From assembly GCF_015223055.1 (NCBI RefSeq), contig NZ_JADFBX010000004.1:514036-578035 (forward strand): a stretch of DNA of 64,000 nt. The letters run 5' to 3'. Every line of letters starts with the position of its first letter. The stretch's first letter is position 1. The DNA is from Pedobacter sp. MC2016-24. GTDB taxonomy: Bacteria; Bacteroidota; Bacteroidia; Sphingobacteriales; Sphingobacteriaceae. The notes under the pieces were generated by a model that was not told the origin of the DNA, did no database searches, and saw only the letters and a list, made by a program, of their open reading frames with translations. Positions 58,599 to 64,000 of the stretch are shown piece by piece. Both the position numbers and the translations under genes were made by a program.

Positions 58599-61500
58599 AT
58601 GAAAAAAAACTACTTTTTATTAATTATTTTGATGTTCCTGGTCGGAACACTCCGGGCTCAGACCTCTACCGAGGTCTTTGAAACGGAGTCTCACAGCTCA
58701 ACCAGCTTTACTGATAATGGTGTGATATTCAATATTTTGTCGCACAACACAACATTTGATATCCAGGCCAATTTTCCAGGTACGGGCTGGAGCGGAACGA
58801 CTGCTGACAATAGGTATATTGACAATACTGGTACGGCCCTTATTGCATCACCGTCTTTTAGTATCAAAACAACCTCAAATCTGTTTAAAGTGAACAGGTT
58901 TTGGGTGTTTTTGTCTACTAACGCCTTAAACCAAAATGTTGCAGGTACGCTTACCATAACTGGTAAGTTAAACGGGATCACCAAATTTACACAAACCAAA
59001 ACTACCGGGTTTGCAACTTCACTAGGTGTAACCAATGGATTCACCTTGATTGATATGACCAATCTGAATGGTCAGAATTATTCAAACATCATTATAGACC
59101 AACTCCAGATTACTGCAGGTGGGGCCTACCAATATATCGGTCTGGATGCCTTTACCTGGGTAAAGGATTCTGGACTGGTGCTCAATGACTGCGTGACAAT
59201 TACACCTTCACAAACCAATTTGACCTGCAATGGCGCTGCTAATGGTACAGCCACGGTTGCGGTAACCGGTGGTGTTGCGCCTTACACTTATTCCTGGACA
59301 GGAGGAGCTGGTACGGCTGCAACAGCAACCGGACTTAATGCCGGTAATTACACCGTAACGGTGAGCGACGCTGCTTCATGCGTTAAAACCCAAACTTTTA
59401 CCATTACACAGCCAGCAATACTTTCAGCTACAGCACTTCAAACCAATATCGCATGTAATGGAAGCCAGACCGGTTCGATCGCGTTAACGCCAACAGGTGG
59501 AACCGCACCTTATACCTATACCTGGTCTCCAGGTGGGCAAACAACCTCATCACTGAGCAACCTTGGCGCCGGAACCTATTCGGTAGTCATCAAGGATGCC
59601 AATCTTTGTCAAACTACGCAAACTTATACCATAACACAACCAATAGCAATTACTGGGACTACTTCATCTGTTCCTGTGAGCTGCTTTGGCGGATCTAATG
59701 GATCGGCTAGTGTAACAGCCAGCGGCGGAGCTGGTGGCTTTTATTATTCCTGGTCTCCATCAGGCGGGACAGCGGCAACTGCTACCGGATTGCAGCAAGG
59801 AAATTATACCGTTACTGTAACAGATAATTATGGATGCTCGAAACAGTTTCCAGTTACTGTAGGCGGACCTTCAGCAGCTTTATCTGTTACGCCATCACAA
59901 ACCAATGTGCTTTGTAACGGAACTGCCACTGGTACGGCCACTGTAAATGTTACTGGTGGAACACCGGGTTATACGTATGTATGGTTACCATCAGGAGGTA
60001 CGGCAGCAACAGCTACCGGCCTTGCTATAGGTAATTACAGCTGTTTGATTACCGATGCAAAAGGCTGTACGACCAGTCAGAATTTTGCCATTACACAGCC
60101 TGCTGCTTTGGTTGCCAGTACCGCTCAGATTAATGCAACTTGTACTATAGGCGGGCAAGCCTCGGTTACCCCAAGTGGCGGAACTGCTCCTTATACTTAT
60201 TTATGGTCTCCTGGTGGGGCGACTACCCAAAGCGTTACAGGTCTGGCAGCTGGTTCGTATAGCGTGATCATTACCGATGCGAATGGCTGTAACATCACCA
60301 AAAACTTTAGCATCACCAGCACCAATACCCTGGTAGCAACTACCGCAACAACCAGCGTTTTGTGTAACGGCAGCAGTACTGGTACTGCAAGCGTAACGCC
60401 GTCTGGTGCACCTGGACCATATACTTATCTGTGGTCAACAGGCGCAAGCACTGCTTCGGTAACTGGGCTTGCTGCAGGTAACTACAATGTAACCATTACT
60501 TCATCCAATGGATGTTCTATCGTTAAAAACATCAGCATTTCACAACCTGCACCTTTTGTGGTTACACCAACACAAACCAATGTGTCTTGTAATGGTGGCT
60601 CTAACGGTACGGCTAAGGTAACTGTTTCCGGCGGAAGCGGACCTTATACTTATGCCTGGGCGCCACGTGGCGGAACTGCCGCAACTGCGACTGGTCTTGC
60701 TGCCGGAACTTATACCGTAACCATCACAGATGAAAACCTGTGTCAGGCTACACAAAGCTTTACCATTACCGAACCAACTGCCATTACAGCGACAACTACA
60801 TCAACTGGTGTAAGCTGCTTTGGTGGATCTAACGGATCTGCTTCTGTAACGGCTACTGGCGGAACCGGAGCTTATACCTATGCCTGGTCTCCTTCAGGGG
60901 GAACGGCTGCAACTGCAACAGGATTAACTGCAGGAACTTATACCGTATACATCACAGATGCGAATACGTGTGTGGGTATTGCTACGGTTGTTGTAGGTGG
61001 CCCTTCAGCTCCTTTATCGGTTACACCATCACAAACCAATGTGGCTTGTAATGGAACTGCAACAGGATCTGCAACAGTAAGTGTTACTGGCGGAACTCCG
61101 GGATACACTTACTCCTGGTCTCCTAGCGGAGGAACAGCTGCAACAGCGACTGGCCTTTTTGCAGGAAATTATATTTGTACAATTACTGATGCCAATGGTT
61201 GCATCAAAACGCAGAATTTTGCCATTACACAGTCTGCGCCTTTAGTAGCGACTACTTCACAAACCAATGTAACTTGTAACGGTAGCAATAACGGTACTGC
61301 TACTGTAAGTCCTTCAGGTATTCCCGGACCATATACGTATTCATGGGCACCATCAGGTGGAACAGCAGCTACAGCAACTGGTCTTGCCGCGGGTACTTAC
61401 AATGTAACCATCACTGCTGCAAGTGGATGTTCAATTGTTAAAACCATTACCATTTCTCAGCCTGCAGCACTTGCAGTTACACCAACACAAACCAATGTGT

Positions 61501-64000
61501 CTTGTAATGGTGGTACTAACGGTACGGCTAAGGTAACTGTGACCGGTGGAAGCGGACCTTACAGCTATAGCTGGGCACCGCGTGGCGGAACTGCCGCAAC
61601 TGCGACTGGTCTTGCTGCCGGAACTTATACCGTAACCATCACAGATGCCAATCTGTGTCAGGCTACACAAAGCTTTACCATTACTGAACCAACTGCAATT
61701 ACAGCGACAACTACATCAACTGGTGTGAGCTGCTTTGGTGGATCTAACGGATCTGCTTCTGTAACGGCAACTGGCGGAACCGGAACTTATACCTATGCCT
61801 GGTCTCCTTCAGGAGGAACGGCTGCAACTGCAACAGGATTAACTGCAGGAACTTATACCGTTTACATCACAGATGCCAATACGTGTGTGGGTACGGCTAC
61901 GGTTGTTGTCGGTGGTCCTTCAGCTCCTTTATCGGTTACACCATCACAAACCAATGTGTTATGTAATGGAACTGCAACGGGATCTGCAACAGTAAGCGTT
62001 ACTGGCGGAACTCCGGGATATACTTACTCATGGTCTCCTAGCGGAGGAACAGCTGCAACAGCGACTGGCCTTATTGCAGGAAATTATGTTTGTACAATCA
62101 CTGATGCCAATGGTTGTATCAAAACACAGAATTTTGCCATTACACAGTCTGCGCCTTTGGTAGCGACTACTTCACAAACCAATGTTTTATGTAACGGCAG
62201 CAATACAGGTACCGCTACTGTAAGTCCTTCAGGTATTCCTGGGCCATATACGTATTCATGGGCACCATCAGGTGGAACAGCGGCTACAGCAACTGGTCTT
62301 GCCGCGGGTACTTACAATGTAACCATCACTGCAGCAAGTGGATGTTCTATCGTTAAAACCATCACCATTACTCAGCCTGCTGCATTTGCGGTGACGCCAT
62401 CACAAACCAATGTGGCTTGTAATGGAAGTGCTACCGGATCGGCTAGTGTAGCTGTTTCTGGTGGATTTGGACCTTATACTTATAGCTGGTCGCCAGCTGG
62501 CGGAACTGCTGCAACAGCGACTGGCCTGGTTGCCGGAACTTACGTAGTGACCATTAAAGATGCCAACCTTTGTCAGACTACACAAAGCTTTACCATCACT
62601 GAGCCAACTGCAATTACAGCTTCAACTACACAAACCAATGTAAGCACAGCGCTTGGCGCAAACGGATCTGCAACGGTGACTGCGACTGGGGGAACCGGTA
62701 CTTACAGCTACGTTTGGTCGCCAACTGGCGGAACTGCTGCAACAGCTACAGGTCTGGCCAGCGGAAACTATACGGTAACGGTAACCGATGCGAACGGTTG
62801 TAACGTGCTGAAGAATGTGACCATTCTGGAGCCTGCTTCCATCAGTGGTTTTACTGCAATCAGCAAAACTTATGGTGATGCCAACTTCAACATCACTGCA
62901 CCGAACAGCAACAGTACTGGTGCATTTACTTATACCAGTAGTGATCCTACGGTAGCTTCTGTATCTGGTAATGCCGTAACCCTGATTAAATCTGGAACGA
63001 CGACCATTACTGCAACTCAGGCTGCAAGCGGCAAGTACGCGCAGACGACTGCAAGCACTACACTTACTGTAGCTGCTAAACAATTGACCATTGCCAATAC
63101 CAACCGTGCTAAAGTTTACGGACAGGTGTTGACCGGTACCGACTTTGCCGGAACAATTACGGGTTTGGTGAACGGTGACAACATTACCGTTACCAGAACA
63201 AGTACTGGTGCGGTAGCTACAGCAGGCGTAACCACTTACCCGATTGTGGCAACAGTTGTTGACCCAGGTAATAAAATAGGAAACTATACGGTTAGCAATC
63301 CAAATGGTACATTAACCGTAACGGCTAAAGCTTTGACCATCACTGCTGACGACAAAGAGAAATTTGCCGGAACAGCCAATCCAACATTAACAGTGAGTTA
63401 TGCTGGTTTTGCAAACAATGAAACTGCTGCTGTATTGACTACGCCAGCGGTTATAGCAACCACAGCAACATTAAACAGCGTACCGGGTGATTATCCAATT
63501 ACGGCCAGTGGCGCAGTTGCGGCAAACTACAGCATCAGTTATGTAGCTGGTAATTTGAAAGTAAAACCAGGTGCACCTACAGACATCAGTTTAGCTGCGG
63601 TAACTTTGTATGAAAATGCTGCTGCTGGTGCCAATGCCGGAACCCTGAGCAGTACTTCGCCGGATGCTTCTGCAACCTTTACCTATACTTTGGTAGCCGG
63701 GGCCGGTGATACGGATAATGCATCTTTCGCGATCAGCGGAAACAGGATCAACACCACAGCGGTGCTGGATTATGAAACCAAAGCTGTATACAGCGTTCGG
63801 GTGAGAACAACCACGCAATATGGTTTATTCCTGGATAAAGTAATCAGCATCAACCTGACTGACGTGAATGAGATCCCTACACTTGCAGCAATTGCCAACC
63901 AGACAATTTGCTACAACCGTACGGTTCAGAATGTGGCCTTAACAGGTATCAGTGCTGGTCCTGAGGCTTCGCAAACCACGACTTTATCGGTAAGCAGCAG
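58599..64000 (+). CDS. Giant secreted SprB-repeat / MBG / cadherin-like surface protein (3' end outside window)
   Basis: The frame is open from ATG 58599 to the window end, at least 1800 residues. It starts with a signal peptide (MKKNYFLLIILMFLVGTLRAQ) and a beta-sandwich domain to about residue 195. Residues about 200-1405 are 16 units of about 76 residues rich in Thr, Gly and Ala, each with a core like TxTNVxCNGxxTG, YTYxWSPSGGTAATATGLxAG and Y-x-V-x-ITDANxC, the pattern of SprB repeats. Then follow MBG-type beta domains (KQLTIANTNRAKVYGQ; KALTITADDKEKFAGTANPTLTVSY) and a cadherin-like domain from about 1655 (DISLAAVTLYENAAAGANAGT). SprB-type proteins are exported by the type IX system and serve in gliding or adhesion. 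A C-terminal sorting domain is expected beyond the window. Confidence 0.9.
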   Translation, partial: MKKNYFLLIILMFLVGTLRAQTSTEVFETESHSSTSFTDNGVIFNILSHNTTFDIQANFPGTGWSGTTADNRYIDNTGTALIASPSFSIKTTSNLFKVNRFWVFLSTNALNQNVAGTLTITGKLNGITKFTQTKTTGFATSLGVTNGFTLIDMTNLNGQNYSNIIIDQLQITAGGAYQYIGLDAFTWVKDSGLVLNDCVTITPSQTNLTCNGAANGTATVAVTGGVAPYTYSWTGGAGTAATATGLNAGNYTVTVSDAASCVKTQTFTITQPAILSATALQTNIACNGSQTGSIALTPTGGTAPYTYTWSPGGQTTSSLSNLGAGTYSVVIKDANLCQTTQTYTITQPIAITGTTSSVPVSCFGGSNGSASVTASGGAGGFYYSWSPSGGTAATATGLQQGNYTVTVTDNYGCSKQFPVTVGGPSAALSVTPSQTNVLCNGTATGTATVNVTGGTPGYTYVWLPSGGTAATATGLAIGNYSCLITDAKGCTTSQNFAITQPAALVASTAQINATCTIGGQASVTPSGGTAPYTYLWSPGGATTQSVTGLAAGSYSVIITDANGCNITKNFSITSTNTLVATTATTSVLCNGSSTGTASVTPSGAPGPYTYLWSTGASTASVTGLAAGNYNVTITSSNGCSIVKNISISQPAPFVVTPTQTNVSCNGGSNGTAKVTVSGGSGPYTYAWAPRGGTAATATGLAAGTYTVTITDENLCQATQSFTITEPTAITATTTSTGVSCFGGSNGSASVTATGGTGAYTYAWSPSGGTAATATGLTAGTYTVYITDANTCVGIATVVVGGPSAPLSVTPSQTNVACNGTATGSATVSVTGGTPGYTYSWSPSGGTAATATGLFAGNYICTITDANGCIKTQNFAITQSAPLVATTSQTNVTCNGSNNGTATVSPSGIPGPYTYSWAPSGGTAATATGLAAGTYNVTITAASGCSIVKTITISQPAALAVTPTQTNVSCNGGTNGTAKVTVTGGSGPYSYSWAPRGGTAATATGLAAGTYTVTITDANLCQATQSFTITEPTAITATTTSTGVSCFGGSNGSASVTATGGTGTYTYAWSPSGGTAATATGLTAGTYTVYITDANTCVGTATVVVGGPSAPLSVTPSQTNVLCNGTATGSATVSVTGGTPGYTYSWSPSGGTAATATGLIAGNYVCTITDANGCIKTQNFAITQSAPLVATTSQTNVLCNGSNTGTATVSPSGIPGPYTYSWAPSGGTAATATGLAAGTYNVTITAASGCSIVKTITITQPAAFAVTPSQTNVACNGSATGSASVAVSGGFGPYTYSWSPAGGTAATATGLVAGTYVVTIKDANLCQTTQSFTITEPTAITASTTQTNVSTALGANGSATVTATGGTGTYSYVWSPTGGTAATATGLASGNYTVTVTDANGCNVLKNVTILEPASISGFTAISKTYGDANFNITAPNSNSTGAFTYTSSDPTVASVSGNAVTLIKSGTTTITATQAASGKYAQTTASTTLTVAAKQLTIANTNRAKVYGQVLTGTDFAGTITGLVNGDNITVTRTSTGAVATAGVTTYPIVATVVDPGNKIGNYTVSNPNGTLTVTAKALTITADDKEKFAGTANPTLTVSYAGFANNETAAVLTTPAVIATTATLNSVPGDYPITASGAVAANYSISYVAGNLKVKPGAPTDISLAAVTLYENAAAGANAGTLSSTSPDASATFTYTLVAGAGDTDNASFAISGNRINTTAVLDYETKAVYSVRVRTTTQYGLFLDKVISINLTDVNEIPTLAAIANQTICYNRTVQNVALTGISAGPEASQTTTLSVSS
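59199..62819 (+). repeat. SprB repeat array, 16 units of about 228 bp
   Basis: Units begin near 59200, 59431, 59661, 59887, 60119, 60340, 60564, 60790, 61020, 61250, 61479, 61706, 61935, 62166, 62396 and 62626, each marked by a sequence like CACAAACCAATGT followed by TGTAATGG. Four consecutive units at 60564-61478 are duplicated almost unchanged at 61479-62393, an offset of 915 bp (305 codons). Confidence 0.85.

Noticed and set aside
59199..62819. Regular repeats that might be a CRISPR array
   Set aside because: The period is about 228 bp, the repeats are coding and in frame, and there are no short identical repeats with unique spacers.
60540..63083. Series of minus-strand frames rich in Ser, Cys and Arg (starting MCSLTQ and similar)
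   Set aside because: They are the periodic antisense reading of the SprB repeats; the repetition of the start and sequence follows the repeat unit.

Overview
The window looks like chromosomal DNA of a Bacteroidota soil or freshwater bacterium of the Sphingobacteriaceae, most like Pedobacter. The reasons are four SusC/SusD-type outer-membrane pairs counting both loci (three complete pairs here), a FecI/FecR/SusC signalling set, SprB-repeat surface protein, zinc metalloprotease of the DUF5117/DUF4953 type, and promoters that fit the Bacteroidota -33 TTG / -7 TAnnTTTG pattern. This assignment is inference from gene content, not from a marker gene. No rRNA, tRNA, CRISPR array or complete insertion sequence was seen.

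Layout. 1-3830 is an AT-rich stress cluster: the end of a universal stress protein, a P-type cation ATPase, a second Usp with an internal deletion, and an Hsp20. 3830-4150 carries phased 11-nt repeats. 4154-7108 holds a folE / SDR / flavin-reductase operon divergent from a MarR regulator, with a perfect 25-bp inverted repeat between them. 7348-12003 has a lipoprotein, a GAF histidine kinase and two tandem PqiA-like membrane proteins.

12030-38640 is a large polysaccharide utilisation locus: FucP-type permease, GntR regulator, a divergent GH92, two SusC/SusD pairs, a bimodular glycosidase-GH92 enzyme, then a catabolic operon (class I aldolase, Gfo/Idh/MocA oxidoreductase, D-lyxose-isomerase-type cupin, PfkB kinase, FAD/Fe-S D-lactate-dehydrogenase-type protein, acetylesterase, TIM-barrel epimerase). 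A shared near-palindrome CTTGTATATACAAG lies at the permease, the GH92/gntR gap and the catabolic operon, and in two cases overlaps the -33 promoter element. The enzyme set fits release and breakdown of an alpha-linked D-manno-configured sugar; D-lactate oxidation at the end would specifically fit a 6-deoxy sugar such as D-rhamnose (hypothesis).

38672-43131 is an accessory stretch: a small Rpn-tail-like protein, an HTH/CPBP pair around an 18-bp palindrome, GNAT, MgtC-like protein, a mobile mystery A/B (HTH/Fic) module with two palindromic operators, and a higA antitoxin fragment. 43401-58113 is an ECF sigma / FecR / SusC-SusD locus with a metalloprotease, TlpA-like and DsbD-N-like proteins, an AraC-type DNA-binding protein and a clan-A glycosidase; base composition drops sharply inside susC (about 47.94 kb) and recovers at about 55.66 kb, suggesting an exchanged cassette. 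58599 to the end is the first 1800 residues of a giant secreted SprB-repeat / MBG / cadherin-like protein with a 915-bp internal duplication; it is still open at the window edge.
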